Positions 24,920-34,714 of a stretch of DNA of 64,000 nt are shown piece by piece (positions within the stretch are counted from its first letter, which is position 1; each line of letters opens with the position of its first letter). This DNA comes from Paludibacteraceae bacterium (lineage in GTDB: Bacteria > Bacteroidota > Bacteroidia > Bacteroidales > Paludibacteraceae): positions 62,001 to 126,000 of the forward strand of contig JAFZNG010000009.1 of the NCBI GenBank assembly GCA_017551025.1. The letters are read 5' to 3'. Both the position numbers and the translations under genes were made by a program. A model generated the notes under the pieces. The model worked only from the letters and a program-made list of their open reading frames with translations, was not told where the DNA came from and ran no database searches.

Positions 24920-25905
24920 AAAAAGAGAAAAAAGGCAGTCTGCTATTGGGATTAGTAGCGATGCTGATTGTGGTTGTGGTGGTTGCATTGGTGGGCGTCT
25001 TTGCCCTGCAACCCGAAGAGGAATTGATTACCGGCGAAGCCGAAGCAACGGAATACCGCGTATCGGGTAAGGTGCCCGGACGTATCGAGGAGTTCCGTTT
25101 CGAGGAGGGAGACCGCGTGAAGAAAGGCGACACCGTGGTAGTGGTCTATTCGCCGGAAGTAGAGGCTAAGATGGCACAGGCGTCTGCTGCACGCCGTGCG
25201 GCTAATGCTATCAATAAGAAAGCCAAGCACGGTGCCCGTTCGCAACAGATAGAGGGTGCCTTCGAACTCTACCAGAAAGCCCAGGTGGCCGAAGAGATCT
25301 ACCGCAAGAGCTACGAACGCGTACAAGGTCTGTACGAGAAGGGTGTGGTGAGCGAACAGAAACGCGACGAAGTGGAAGCCCAATACCAGGCCGCCGTAGC
25401 TACCACGCGTGCTGCGAAGAGTCAGTACGACATGGCCATGGCCGGTGCACGTGCGGAAGATAAAGAAGCCGCTGCGGCGCAGGTAGCCCGCGTGGACGGC
25501 ATCATCGAGGAGATTAATTTGGCCCGTGATGAGCGCTATCTGACCTCGCCTGTGGACGGCGAAGTGTCGGAGTGCTTCCCTAAGGTAGGCGAACTGGTGG
25601 GACAGGGTAGTCCGGTGATGGCGATCGTGGACCTGGATGATGCATGGTTCAGTTTTGCCGTGCGCGAAGACCTCTTGCCCGATATTACCGTTGGCAAGCA
25701 GTTTCGGGTGCGTATCCCCGCCCTGGGCGATGAACTGTATGACGTCAAGGTGACGTATATCCGTGCGATGGGCACCTATGCTACCTGGCGTAGCACCAAG
25801 CAAAACGGCAGTTACGACGTGCGTACCTTTGACGTGAAGTGCAAACCCGTGAAGCCCATTAAGAACCTCCGTCCGGGAATGACGGCGATTTTGGTTCAAA
25901 ATTAA
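24916..25905 (+). CDS. HlyD-family periplasmic adaptor
   Basis: A 329-residue membrane fusion protein linking inner-membrane permeases to the TolC-like duct. A membrane anchor spans about 11-32, followed by a biotinyl-lipoyl half-motif (VPGRIEEFRFEEGDRVKKGD), a long helical hairpin at about 90-190 and a beta-barrel with SPVDGEVSECFPKVGELV. The last residues and stop codon come from a heptamer array. Confidence 0.94.
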   Translation: MKKEKKGSLLLGLVAMLIVVVVVALVGVFALQPEEELITGEAEATEYRVSGKVPGRIEEFRFEEGDRVKKGDTVVVVYSPEVEAKMAQASAARRAANAINKKAKHGARSQQIEGAFELYQKAQVAEEIYRKSYERVQGLYEKGVVSEQKRDEVEAQYQAAVATTRAAKSQYDMAMAGARAEDKEAAAAQVARVDGIIEEINLARDERYLTSPVDGEVSECFPKVGELVGQGSPVMAIVDLDDAWFSFAVREDLLPDITVGKQFRVRIPALGDELYDVKVTYIRAMGTYATWRSTKQNGSYDVRTFDVKCKPVKPIKNLRPGMTAILVQN

Positions 25906-25931
25906 AAATTAAAAATTAAAAATTCAGAATT
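25897..25931. repeat. heptamer array, unit AAAAATT, at hlyD stop and permease start
   Basis: CAAAATT, three AAAAATT, CAGAATT. It supplies the HlyD stop codon and reaches the probable TTG start of the next gene. Confidence 0.9.
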
Positions 25932-27102
25932 GGCTTTTTTTCGTACCATAGGACGGGTGGTGAAGCGTGAGCTGAGGCGGATGATGATACGTCCGCTCTA
26001 CTTGTTTGCCTCGGTGGGCGTGATGGTGCTGTGTACGTTCTTCTTTCTAACCATCATGCAGAAAGGTGCACCGGAACGCATGCCCGTGGCCGTGGTGGAT
26101 AAGGATCATACCGCTATCTCGCGCCGCTTGTGCCACGAGATGGAGGCCACTTCGTCGGTCACGATTGCCCTGGTTACTACCGATTATACCGAAGCGCGTC
26201 GCGCCATGCAACGCGGAGAGGTGTACGGCATCCTGGAGATACCGGACGGCTTCTATGCCGACTTGGTAGCCATGAAGCGACCCGAACTGCATTTCTATCT
26301 GAATAACGCCTATACCGTAGGGGCGAACACCGCCTACAAGCAGTTGCTGACGATGTGCAACCTCACGAGCGGTGCGTTCCAACGCGAGGTGCTGCGCAAG
26401 AAAGGACTGCCCGACTACCTCATCATGAAGCGTATCCAGCCCGTAGCGATTGAGGCGCATATGATTGCTAACCCGTGGGGTAACTATGCCATCTATCTGG
26501 TCAGTACGATATTGCCGGGTATCCTGGGACTGGTGGTGCTGATGCTGACGATTTTCGCTATCGGTTTCGAACTCAAGACGCGTTCGTCTCACGACTGGTT
26601 GCGCACCGCCGACCATAACTACACCATCGCCATGATCGGTAAGCTGATTCCGTATACGGTGCTGTATCTGGTGTTGGGCATCAGTTGCAGTCTGATCCTC
26701 TTCCGCTTCCTCCATTTCCCGGTCAACGGTTCGCTAGGACGCCTGATGCTGGGTATGGTGCTGCTGGTATTTGCCATGGAATCGATGGCGATCACGATCA
26801 TCGGTCTGCTGCCTACGCTGCGCGACGCGATATCGATCGGTGCGTTGTACGGTATGTTGGGCTTCTCGCTCTCGGGATTTACGTATCCCGTGATGAATAT
26901 GCTGCCGCCCTTCCAGGCATTGGCTAACCTGGAACCGCTGCGTCACTATTACCTCATCTATGTCAACGAGGCCCTGATGGCCGCACCGGCTATCAACTCG
27001 CTGCCGCATATGTTGGCACTCTGTGCGTTCTTTGTGCCGGCCCTGCTCGTCTCGCGACGACTCTACCACGCACTGGTCTATCAAAACTATCCGCTTAAGT
27101 AA
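25930..27102 (+). CDS. ABC-2 type permease (first copy)
   Basis: About 390 residues of the YhhJ/YbhR-like ABC-2 permease type: one N-terminal membrane helix (about 20-40), a large periplasmic domain (40-180) and five further helices. No ATG is available at the expected N-terminus; the best start is TTG at 25930, inside the last unit of a repeat array, giving AFFRTIGRVVKRELRRM. A GTG at 25960 is the alternative. Relatives carry RE-LRR near the start, supporting 25930. It pairs with the next permease; there is no ATPase gene in the operon. Confidence 0.88.
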   Translation: MAFFRTIGRVVKRELRRMMIRPLYLFASVGVMVLCTFFFLTIMQKGAPERMPVAVVDKDHTAISRRLCHEMEATSSVTIALVTTDYTEARRAMQRGEVYGILEIPDGFYADLVAMKRPELHFYLNNAYTVGANTAYKQLLTMCNLTSGAFQREVLRKKGLPDYLIMKRIQPVAIEAHMIANPWGNYAIYLVSTILPGILGLVVLMLTIFAIGFELKTRSSHDWLRTADHNYTIAMIGKLIPYTVLYLVLGISCSLILFRFLHFPVNGSLGRLMLGMVLLVFAMESMAITIIGLLPTLRDAISIGALYGMLGFSLSGFTYPVMNMLPPFQALANLEPLRHYYLIYVNEALMAAPAINSLPHMLALCAFFVPALLVSRRLYHALVYQNYPLK

Positions 27103-28359
27103 ATGCGCATCTATCGACATCTATATCAACTCTGGCTCAAACTCAAGGAGAGTACCTGGGTGTTTGCCTACGAACTGAAGCGTATCTTCACCGATCCGGG
27201 CGTGGTGGTCATCTTTATCGTGGCCAGCCTGGCTTATCCGGTGCTGTATAACTTCATCTACTGGAAAGACAATATTGAGAACGTGCCCGTGGCCGTGGTG
27301 GATCGGAGTAACTCCCCCGAGAGCCGAAGCTTCCTGCATCGCTGGGATGCCTGTCCGGACGTGACGCTGACCGATTACTGCTGTTCGATGAGCGAAGCCG
27401 AGACGCTGCTGCGCGACCAGAAAGTGCATGGCATCATCTATTTCCCCGACGACTTTGCCCAAGCCCTGGGTTCGGGTATGGAAACGGCGCATATATCGCT
27501 CTACTGCGATATGTCCAGTTTTCTGTACATGAAAGCAATCTATTTGAGTTGCAACCAGGTCATGCTCGAATCGATGCGGGGTGTGCAGATCGACCGCTAC
27601 GAGGCGATGGGTATCGATCAGGAGATCGCCTGGTCGCTGGTGCAGGATGCACCATACACAGAGACGGCGCTGTTCTGTCCGACGGGTGGCTATGCCGCCT
27701 TTCTGATTCCCGCCGTACTGATGCTGATATTGCATCAGACGCTCTTCTTTGGTATCTGTATGCTGGGTGGTACGGCGCGCGAGGAGAATAGAGAACTGTT
27801 CTTGCTGCCGGGCAGACGACGTGCCGACAGCGTACTGCGTATCGCCCTGGGGCGTGGTGCTGCCTATTTCCTTATATATATAATATTAGGCGTATTCGTG
27901 CTGCTATTGGTGCCACGGCTGTTCCATCTGCCGCATATCGGCAACTGGTACGACGTGATGCGCATGTACGTGCCCTTCCTGTTGGCAACGATCTATTTCT
28001 CGATGCTCGTCTCGACGGTGATTCGCAACCGCGAGAGCGGTATCGTACTGCTCATATCCACCTCGCTGATCTTCCTGTTTATCGCAGGCGTGAGTTGGCC
28101 GCAACAGATGCTACCTCGACCGTGGGTGTATCTGAGTTATTTCTTCCCTTATACCTGGGGCGTGCACGGCTTCCTGCATATCAATTCGATGGGTGCCACG
28201 CTGGCGGGAACGTCGCGTGAATATATCGCCCTATGGCTGCTGGCAGCCGGTTATTTTCTGGCCACCTGCCTTATGCTATGGTTGCTGGGACGCCTGAGCG
28301 AGAAGAAAGGTGCCGACTGGCTTAGCCGCAAGAGCGGCGTGATTACTTCAGTTCGTTAG
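27103..28359 (+). CDS. ABC-2 type permease (second copy)
   Basis: 418 residues, same architecture as the preceding permease (an early KRIFTDPGVVVIFIVASLAYPVL-like helix region, periplasmic domain with the VPVAVVDRSNSPESR motif, five C-terminal helices). Starts directly after the stop of the first copy. The two probably form a heterodimer with the HlyD and TolC proteins. Its end overlaps the convergent DUF4837 gene by 17 bp. Confidence 0.9.
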   Translation: MRIYRHLYQLWLKLKESTWVFAYELKRIFTDPGVVVIFIVASLAYPVLYNFIYWKDNIENVPVAVVDRSNSPESRSFLHRWDACPDVTLTDYCCSMSEAETLLRDQKVHGIIYFPDDFAQALGSGMETAHISLYCDMSSFLYMKAIYLSCNQVMLESMRGVQIDRYEAMGIDQEIAWSLVQDAPYTETALFCPTGGYAAFLIPAVLMLILHQTLFFGICMLGGTAREENRELFLLPGRRRADSVLRIALGRGAAYFLIYIILGVFVLLLVPRLFHLPHIGNWYDVMRMYVPFLLATIYFSMLVSTVIRNRESGIVLLISTSLIFLFIAGVSWPQQMLPRPWVYLSYFFPYTWGVHGFLHINSMGATLAGTSREYIALWLLAAGYFLATCLMLWLLGRLSEKKGADWLSRKSGVITSVR

Positions 28360-29434
28360 GCATCTGGAGCGTATAGAGGATCGACTCGGCCTGACGCAGC
28401 GCATTGCGCTTCTTCTGACCGGGTGCGAAAATCATGCTCTCGACGGTTACGACGCGGGCATTGACCTGATCCAGACGGCTGTGGCTCACGTACGGACCAC
28501 CCATGGCTTCGCCCTTGTACAGTTTCCAAAGTCCACGCACCTCCATGCCGTAGAACCCGCCGTCGGTGGGGTAGATACTCGTGAGCGGAGCTACTACCGG
28601 TGGCTCAACCTTGTATTCCGTACCTACATACGAACCTGCGGTCTGGCCCGTGATGACCTGACCGATCACGCTGTCGCGCATCGTCATGAGGCTGTCGGCT
28701 TCGAACTGCTGGGCGCTGGTGTAGGGATAACTGTATAGCGTCAGGTAGCGACGCATCGGTCCCTTGTCGTTGCAGCAGAGGAAGACGCGGATATCTTGGC
28801 CGAGGACGGTATCTTCCACGAAGGTGTATTCCTCCGGAATAGCCAGTCCGTAGCCGTGCTTCTCACGCAGACGGTCGATAGCCTGCTGGTTAGGTTGACG
28901 ACGGTAGAAGCCGGCCTGGCGCAGCATTTCCTGGTCCACGAACCATTTACGCACCGTCACGGCAGACTGCAACCACCAGCTGATGAATGCTGTGTCGTTG
29001 GGCGCCTGGATGCGGTATACAGCCTGCGGCGTGGACCATACGTCGGTGGAGACTTTGCATTTCACCTGGGTATACTTGGTATCGTCGATATCGATGATAA
29101 GGATATTACGCGAGGGTTTGAGAAAGTCGTCGAAGGCAGCCGGTGCGATCAGGCTGAGCTGGAAGCACGACTCCACCTGCGGCATGTTGGGTACGGGCGC
29201 TTCCATGGCGGCACGCACCAGCTTGAAGGTGCTGGTGATATTCTCGGCATACGCACTGCCGTTATCCTCCTGCCATGGGTCGGCCATCGCCGGCATAGGA
29301 CGATCGGGCATGACCACCAGACACTCGTAGATACTACCTGTGGCGCTACCCAGCGTACGACCACCGTTACCACAACTCGTTAACACAACGCTCAGCATAG
29401 CCGCTGCAGCGAGAAAAATGACAAGTCTTTTCAT
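28343..29434 (-). CDS. DUF4837-family lipoprotein
   Basis: 363 residues with a lipoprotein signal (lipobox LTSC, C21). The mature protein starts with GSATGSIYECLVVMPD and matches the DUF4837 family, found in Bacteroidota and without established role. Monocistronic, with its own promoter. It ends inside the convergent permease gene. Confidence 0.85.
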   Translation of the reverse strand: MKRLVIFLAAAAMLSVVLTSCGNGGRTLGSATGSIYECLVVMPDRPMPAMADPWQEDNGSAYAENITSTFKLVRAAMEAPVPNMPQVESCFQLSLIAPAAFDDFLKPSRNILIIDIDDTKYTQVKCKVSTDVWSTPQAVYRIQAPNDTAFISWWLQSAVTVRKWFVDQEMLRQAGFYRRQPNQQAIDRLREKHGYGLAIPEEYTFVEDTVLGQDIRVFLCCNDKGPMRRYLTLYSYPYTSAQQFEADSLMTMRDSVIGQVITGQTAGSYVGTEYKVEPPVVAPLTSIYPTDGGFYGMEVRGLWKLYKGEAMGGPYVSHSRLDQVNARVVTVESMIFAPGQKKRNALRQAESILYTLQMPNELK

Positions 29435-29455
29435 AGATACGTTAAAAATTTACGG

Positions 29456-29486
29456 CAAAGGTACAACAAAATTCAGATATTTGCAA
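29456..29486 (-). promoter_or_regulatory. promoter of the DUF4837 gene
   Basis: -33 TTG at 29486-29484, 20 nt, -7 TACCTTTG at 29463-29456. Confidence 0.82.
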
Positions 29487-29492
29487 ATTTAT

Positions 29493-29523
29493 TTGTGGGT
29501 TTGCGTTTTTTTTTGTAATTTTG
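29493..29523 (+). promoter_or_regulatory. promoter of the exopolysaccharide locus
   Basis: -33 TTG at 29493-29495, 20 nt, -7 TAATTTTG at 29516-29523, divergent from the DUF4837 promoter. Confidence 0.8.
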
Positions 29524-29552
29524 CGCACTCAAAATAGATGAATTAGGCATAC

Positions 29553-30338
29553 ATGCGCGATTTTACGCAAGACATATACCGCGAATTGGTCGTAGCGCTC
29601 CGCGAGGCGGGCTACGCGTTTTTGCGTTTTGAGGACTACTGCACCATGCCGAATCGGCCGGAGCGGTTTGTGGTGCTCAGGCATGATGTCGATTTGCGTG
29701 CCCGTCGCAGCGGTGAGGTGGCCGAGATAGAAGCCATGGAGGGTGCGAAAGCCAGTTACTATTTCCGCGTTATTGCTGAGAGCAACCAACCGGACGTGAT
29801 TCGCCGTATCGCCCAATTGGGCCACGAGATAGGGTATCATTACGAGGATATGTCGCTCGCCAACGGTGATACGGAGCGGGCCATGCAGCATTTTCGTGAA
29901 TGGCTCGAATACTTCCGCCAGTTCTATCCGGTGCGTACGGTATGTATGCACGGTGCACCGACCAGCAAGTATGACAGCAAGGACCTATGGAAGCGGTACG
30001 ACTACCGCGACGAGGGTATCGTAGGTGAACCGTATTTTGATGTCGACTTTTCGGACGTGTTCTACCTCACGGATACCGGCCGCTGTTGGGATGGCTATAA
30101 GGTGTCGGTGCGCGATAAGATACCCGGTTATCAGGACGAGTGGATCCGTCAAGGGCTGGTGTTTCACCATACCGAGGATATCCTGCGGGCGATCCGGGCT
30201 GACCGCCTGCCCAAGCGCCTGATGATCACGACCCATCCGCAACGATGGACCAATGCTCGGTTGCCCTGGCTGAAAGAACTCGTGCTGCAATATATGAAGA
30301 ATATCATAAAACGTATCCTCATTCGCCGTCATGACTAG
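29553..30338 (+). CDS. polysaccharide deacetylase-like protein
   Basis: A 261-residue cytoplasmic-looking protein with the NodB-like core: LRHDVD metal-binding motif near 50, GHEIGYHYE near 92 and THPQRW near 230. It would remove acetyl or other groups from a sugar precursor, or be an inactive relative with a regulatory role. No signal peptide is present, which is common for members in glycan loci of Bacteroidota. The first gene of the locus; its end overlaps the next start by 8 bp. Confidence 0.82.
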   Translation: MRDFTQDIYRELVVALREAGYAFLRFEDYCTMPNRPERFVVLRHDVDLRARRSGEVAEIEAMEGAKASYYFRVIAESNQPDVIRRIAQLGHEIGYHYEDMSLANGDTERAMQHFREWLEYFRQFYPVRTVCMHGAPTSKYDSKDLWKRYDYRDEGIVGEPYFDVDFSDVFYLTDTGRCWDGYKVSVRDKIPGYQDEWIRQGLVFHHTEDILRAIRADRLPKRLMITTHPQRWTNARLPWLKELVLQYMKNIIKRILIRRHD

Positions 30339-31830
30339 ACGAATTATAATAGATATTATCCTTTGGGTTGTCTCGCTGCTATGTTGCACTATCTGGCGCT
30401 TTGCAGCCGACAAGTCGGAAGTATGGGCATATATCGTGTTGGCCGCCATACTGATGGCCTCGTGGATTGCCGTTGGACTGCTGCTGCAGCTGTATCGCAA
30501 CTACCGCAAGGCCTGGTACTGGCAGTCGATGCTGTCGCTGGTAGCGACGACAGCCGTATTGCTGATCGGTTCGTACTACCTGCTGCCTAAGACGCCGCTG
30601 CCGGTTTCGGTGCATGTGGCGCAGTGGTTGGTAGGTATCGTAGCCATTGTGGATTTCTTTGTGATCCTGATGGAGCACTACTGGAAGTATGCCACCAACA
30701 TGACCGTGCCGTTGATGCAAATCGAGGAACGCGAGAATGCCCGTTGCAGTCGTGAAGAGGCTAAGCGGCAGGAGAAATCCATGCAGAATGTGCACCGTGC
30801 CATCACTTCGCTCACTACGGAGGAAGACTACCATATGCTGCTCGAACGGGCGCATCTGGATAGTCGTTTGACCAAGGTAGTGGCCGATCGGGATCGGTTT
30901 GCCATACTTCAGCTACCGGAATACGAGTACAACTGTATCGTCGATATGACGCTACTGAACGATGCACGCGGTATCAACAAGCGTTTCTGTCTGGTCAATC
31001 AGAAACTGCCGGATGACGGACGCTATGTCTGCTGCTACCGTCCGCAGGAGTATATCAAGCAAAAGATGCTTAAGAAGTATCCTGCCGGGCTGAACTGGAT
31101 GCTATACAGTCTGTATTTCTTCTGGAAACGTGTCGTACCGCGTCTGCTGCTCACCTCGCGTCTGTATTACGATACCACCAAAGGACGCAAGCGTATGCTG
31201 AGCAAGACCGAGGTGCTGGGACGACTGTATTACTGCGGATTTGAGGTGGATGAGGTGGTGCCGATGGGACATATCGAATACGTGTTCTGTCATCGCCATT
31301 CGCAACCGTATCCTCAGCAGCAATTCAAGGTGTACGGTCCGCTGATTAAGTTGCGCCGCGTAGGTAAGCATAAGAAATTCGTCTATTTCTACAAGGTGCG
31401 CACCATGCACCCCTATGCGGAGTATATCCAGAAATACGTGTTTGACCAGCGCGGCGGTATGAATATCGCCGACAAGAGTGATGACGACTGGCGTATCACG
31501 TCCTGGGGCAAGATCATGCGCAAGTACTGGCTCGACGAACTGCCGATGCTCATCAACTGGGTGAAGCGGGACGTGAAACTGGTGGGTGTGCGTCCGTTGT
31601 CGAAGACGATGTTTGACACCTATCCCAAGTGGCTGCAAGACAAGCGTACGAAATGTAAGCCGGGACTGATTCCGCCCTTCTATATCGATCATCCGGAGAC
31701 CTTTGAGGAACTCTATGCCTCGGAGGATAAGTATCTGACGGAATACCTGAAGCACCCCGTATGGACGGATGTGAAGTATTTCTTCCTGACGATGCGGTCG
31801 ATCCTGTTCAAACGGATGCACAGTGCCTAA
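30331..31830 (+). CDS. sugar-phosphate transferase (WcaJ-type C-terminal domain)
   Basis: 499 residues. Four hydrophobic helices lie in the first 125 residues, then a soluble middle, then a bacterial sugar transferase domain from about 330 (KLRRVGKHKKFVYFYKVRTM, then YWLDELPMLINWVKRDVKLVGVRPL). Such enzymes move a sugar phosphate to undecaprenyl phosphate, starting repeat-unit synthesis. The usual CoA-binding-like middle domain is not obvious. It is the only initiating transferase in the window. Confidence 0.87.
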   Translation: MTRRIIIDIILWVVSLLCCTIWRFAADKSEVWAYIVLAAILMASWIAVGLLLQLYRNYRKAWYWQSMLSLVATTAVLLIGSYYLLPKTPLPVSVHVAQWLVGIVAIVDFFVILMEHYWKYATNMTVPLMQIEERENARCSREEAKRQEKSMQNVHRAITSLTTEEDYHMLLERAHLDSRLTKVVADRDRFAILQLPEYEYNCIVDMTLLNDARGINKRFCLVNQKLPDDGRYVCCYRPQEYIKQKMLKKYPAGLNWMLYSLYFFWKRVVPRLLLTSRLYYDTTKGRKRMLSKTEVLGRLYYCGFEVDEVVPMGHIEYVFCHRHSQPYPQQQFKVYGPLIKLRRVGKHKKFVYFYKVRTMHPYAEYIQKYVFDQRGGMNIADKSDDDWRITSWGKIMRKYWLDELPMLINWVKRDVKLVGVRPLSKTMFDTYPKWLQDKRTKCKPGLIPPFYIDHPETFEELYASEDKYLTEYLKHPVWTDVKYFFLTMRSILFKRMHSA

Positions 31831-31833
31831 ACA

Positions 31834-34713
31834 ATGAAACTGCATACCGACGCCCTACATAGAATCGCCTATGCCACCGATGCCAGCGCCTATCGCGAGA
31901 TGCCGATGGGCGTGGCCTATCCGCGTTCGGAGGACGACATACGCGCCCTGCTCGACGAGGCACGTCGGCGGGGTACGCACCTTATCCCTCGTGCCGGCGG
32001 AACGAGTATCGCAGGGCAAGTGGTAGGTAGCGGTATCGTCATGGACGTGAGCCGCTATATGAACCGCATCCTGGAGATTGATCCGGCGCGTCGATTGGCG
32101 CGTGTGCAACCCGGTGTGGTGCGCGATGAACTGAATTTGGCGCTGCGGCCATACGGGCTATTCTTCTCGCCCGAGACGAGTACGTCGAATAGATGCTGTA
32201 TCGGTGGTATGGTGGGCAATAACTCCTGCGGTACGCATAGCCTGGTATACGGTAGTACGCGTCATCATGTCGTAGGATTGCGTGTTATGCTTGCGGACGG
32301 TACGGTGCACGAACTGCATGCCGATCGCTTGCCCGAGACGCATTCGCCGTTACTGGATGCTGTCATTGCGCAATTACAGGCATGGCAGGCAGATGAGGCG
32401 GTGTGCAGACAGGTGCGTGAGGCTTTCCCGGATACGGCGATACGTCGCCGCAGTTGCGGCTATGCCCTGGACGAATGTCTGGGGGTGGAGATAGATGACA
32501 AACAGCCACTCAACCTGCCGGCACTTATCACCGGTAGCGAAGGTACGTTGTGTATCGTGACCGAGATTACCCTCTCGCTCGATCCGCTGCCTAAGCCGGA
32601 ACAGATGGTGGTATGTGCGCATCTGGACGAGATGGATAAGAGTTGGGAAGCCAACCTGATGGCCCTGAGACACAAACCGACGGCTGTAGAACTGCTGGAT
32701 GGGCGTATCCTGGACCTGGCCAAGACCAATCCGGAAGCCCGTAAGAACTTGTTCTTTGTAGAAGGCACACCAGCCTCGATTGTGATTGCCGAATTTCGTG
32801 CAGACAGTCGTGAGGCAATGGATCGTCAGGCGGCGGCCTTTGAGCAGGAAATAGGAAAACTGGCCTATGGTTGCACACGGGTTTACGGGGCGGATGTTCA
32901 GCGTGTATGGGCATTGCGCAAAGCCGGTCTGGGGGTGCTGGCGGCTATGGCCGGCGATGCCAAACCGGTAGGCGTGGTGGAAGATACGGCTGTGGCACCC
33001 GTTCGTATGGCGGCTTATATGGCCGACTTCCGGGCGATGATGGCCGACTTGGGACTGGATTGTGTTTATTACGGTCATATCTCTACGGGCGAACTGCATC
33101 TGCGTCCGGTGTTGGATCTGAAACGACCGGAACATAGAACGTTGTTCCGCGAAGTGGCCACCCGCACGGCGGAATTGGTGAAGCGGCATCATGGCTGTCT
33201 GAGTGGCGAACACGGTGACGGACGGTTGCGCGGTGAGTTTATTCCGATGATGTACGGCGAAACGGTATATCAGATGATGCGTTCGCTCAAGCGCACTTGG
33301 GATCCGGAGGGTTTGCTCAATATGGGCAAGATCGTGGATACCCCGCCCATGGATGCCTGGTTGCGCTACGAACCCGAGCAACGTTATGCCGGTCTGCCGG
33401 AGACGGACGAGAACAAGGATCTGATGCAACGTATCGAACGCTGCAACGGTGCGGGCGACTGCCGCAAGTCGGCCGTGATAGGTGGTACGATGTGCCCGGC
33501 GTATAAGGCTACGGGTGACGAACTGTATGCCACGCGAGCTCGGGCTAATGTGCTGCGCGAGGAGTTAACGCATAATCCGGATGCCTTGTTGTCGGATGAA
33601 GTGGGTGCGGTGCTGGATACATGTCTGGCCTGCAAGGCCTGTCGCAGTGAGTGTCCCAGTAATGTCGATATGACGCGCCTGCGCAGCGAGATACTGCAAC
33701 TCCGTTACCGCCGTTCGCATACGCCGTTCCATATATGGCTTATCGCGCATATGAACACCTTGCAAACGCTTGGAGGAATCGTACCGAGGGTGTATAATTG
33801 GGTGGTGACTAATGCTTGGACGGCATCGCTGGTGAAGCGTATGGCGGGGTTTGCCGCCGAACGACGGATACCGACCCTGAGCAGGCATACCTTACGATGG
33901 TGGGTTCGCCACCGCGTGACGCAACCCGTAGCACCGAAGGGACGTGTCTATCTCTTTGCGGATGAGTTTACCAATCGCTTGGAGGCAGAACTGGGTTGGA
34001 CGTTTGCACAGCTGGTGACGGGACTCGGTTATGAGGTGGTGGTGCCGCGTCACGTGGAGAGCGGTCGGGCGGCCATCAGTAAAGGCTGTCTGCGCCTGGC
34101 GGCTACGTATGCCAAGCGTAACGTGTCGCTGCTGCGGGATGTGATTACGGACGATGCGCCGCTGGTGGGCATAGAGCCTTCGTGTATTTTGAGTTTTCGT
34201 GATGAGTATCCGCGGTTGGTGCCGGAATCGATGCGTGAGGACGCGGAGCGACTGGCCAAGCATAGCCTGCTGTATGACGAATGGCTGATGCGTGAAGTGG
34301 AGCAGGGTAGGATCAGTAAGGAGGACTTTGGAAGGCTGAACGGGGAGTTGTGGTTGCACGGGCATTGTCATCAGAAAGCCCTGGTGGGTGTGGAGAAGAC
34401 GGCTGCGGCACTAAGGTTGATAGACGGACTGACGGTACATGTGATTCCTTCCGGTTGCTGCGGTATGGCGGGTTCGTTCGGTTACGAGCAGAAGCATTAT
34501 ATCGATTCGATACGCATAGCCGAACAGGTGTTGGCACCTGCGATTAGGAAGGCTGTCGGCGATCGCCCCTTCGCCTCTAACCCTTCGCCCTTAGCCATTA
34601 TTTGTGCGCCGGGTATATCGTGCCGCACGCAGATCATGGATACTACAGGTGTGAAAGCTTTGCACCCGATAGAGGTGCTTTACGATGTTTTTCTAAAGAA
34701 AAAACACGAATAA
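31834..34713 (+). CDS. FAD-linked oxidoreductase with Fe-S and CCG domains (YdiJ-like)
   Basis: 959 residues. FAD_binding_4 (about 20-230, with PRAGGTSIAGQ and GGMVGNNSCGTHS), FAD-oxidase_C (240-500, with GHISTGELHLRP and SGEHGDGRLRGEF), a 4Fe-4S domain (CTACKACRSECPSN-type cluster, here CLACKACRSECPSN near 600) and a C-terminal CCG domain (HGHCHQKALV, SGCCGMAG). It resembles YdiJ, a D-2-hydroxyglutarate/D-lactate type dehydrogenase. A heptamer array near residues 911-922 encodes FASNPSPLAI in frame. Placed within the glycan locus but may be unrelated to it. Confidence 0.9.
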   Translation: MKLHTDALHRIAYATDASAYREMPMGVAYPRSEDDIRALLDEARRRGTHLIPRAGGTSIAGQVVGSGIVMDVSRYMNRILEIDPARRLARVQPGVVRDELNLALRPYGLFFSPETSTSNRCCIGGMVGNNSCGTHSLVYGSTRHHVVGLRVMLADGTVHELHADRLPETHSPLLDAVIAQLQAWQADEAVCRQVREAFPDTAIRRRSCGYALDECLGVEIDDKQPLNLPALITGSEGTLCIVTEITLSLDPLPKPEQMVVCAHLDEMDKSWEANLMALRHKPTAVELLDGRILDLAKTNPEARKNLFFVEGTPASIVIAEFRADSREAMDRQAAAFEQEIGKLAYGCTRVYGADVQRVWALRKAGLGVLAAMAGDAKPVGVVEDTAVAPVRMAAYMADFRAMMADLGLDCVYYGHISTGELHLRPVLDLKRPEHRTLFREVATRTAELVKRHHGCLSGEHGDGRLRGEFIPMMYGETVYQMMRSLKRTWDPEGLLNMGKIVDTPPMDAWLRYEPEQRYAGLPETDENKDLMQRIERCNGAGDCRKSAVIGGTMCPAYKATGDELYATRARANVLREELTHNPDALLSDEVGAVLDTCLACKACRSECPSNVDMTRLRSEILQLRYRRSHTPFHIWLIAHMNTLQTLGGIVPRVYNWVVTNAWTASLVKRMAGFAAERRIPTLSRHTLRWWVRHRVTQPVAPKGRVYLFADEFTNRLEAELGWTFAQLVTGLGYEVVVPRHVESGRAAISKGCLRLAATYAKRNVSLLRDVITDDAPLVGIEPSCILSFRDEYPRLVPESMREDAERLAKHSLLYDEWLMREVEQGRISKEDFGRLNGELWLHGHCHQKALVGVEKTAAALRLIDGLTVHVIPSGCCGMAGSFGYEQKHYIDSIRIAEQVLAPAIRKAVGDRPFASNPSPLAIICAPGISCRTQIMDTTGVKALHPIEVLYDVFLKKKHE
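34565..34599. repeat. heptamer array inside the FAD oxidoreductase gene
   Basis: Units GCCCCTT, CGCCTCT, AACCCTT, CGCCCTT, AGCCATT. Read through in frame near the C-terminus. Confidence 0.78.
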
Positions 34714-34714
34714 T

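Noticed and set aside
28343-28359. Frameshift at the permease/DUF4837 junction
   Set aside because: Both proteins end naturally; a 17-bp convergent overlap is enough to explain it.
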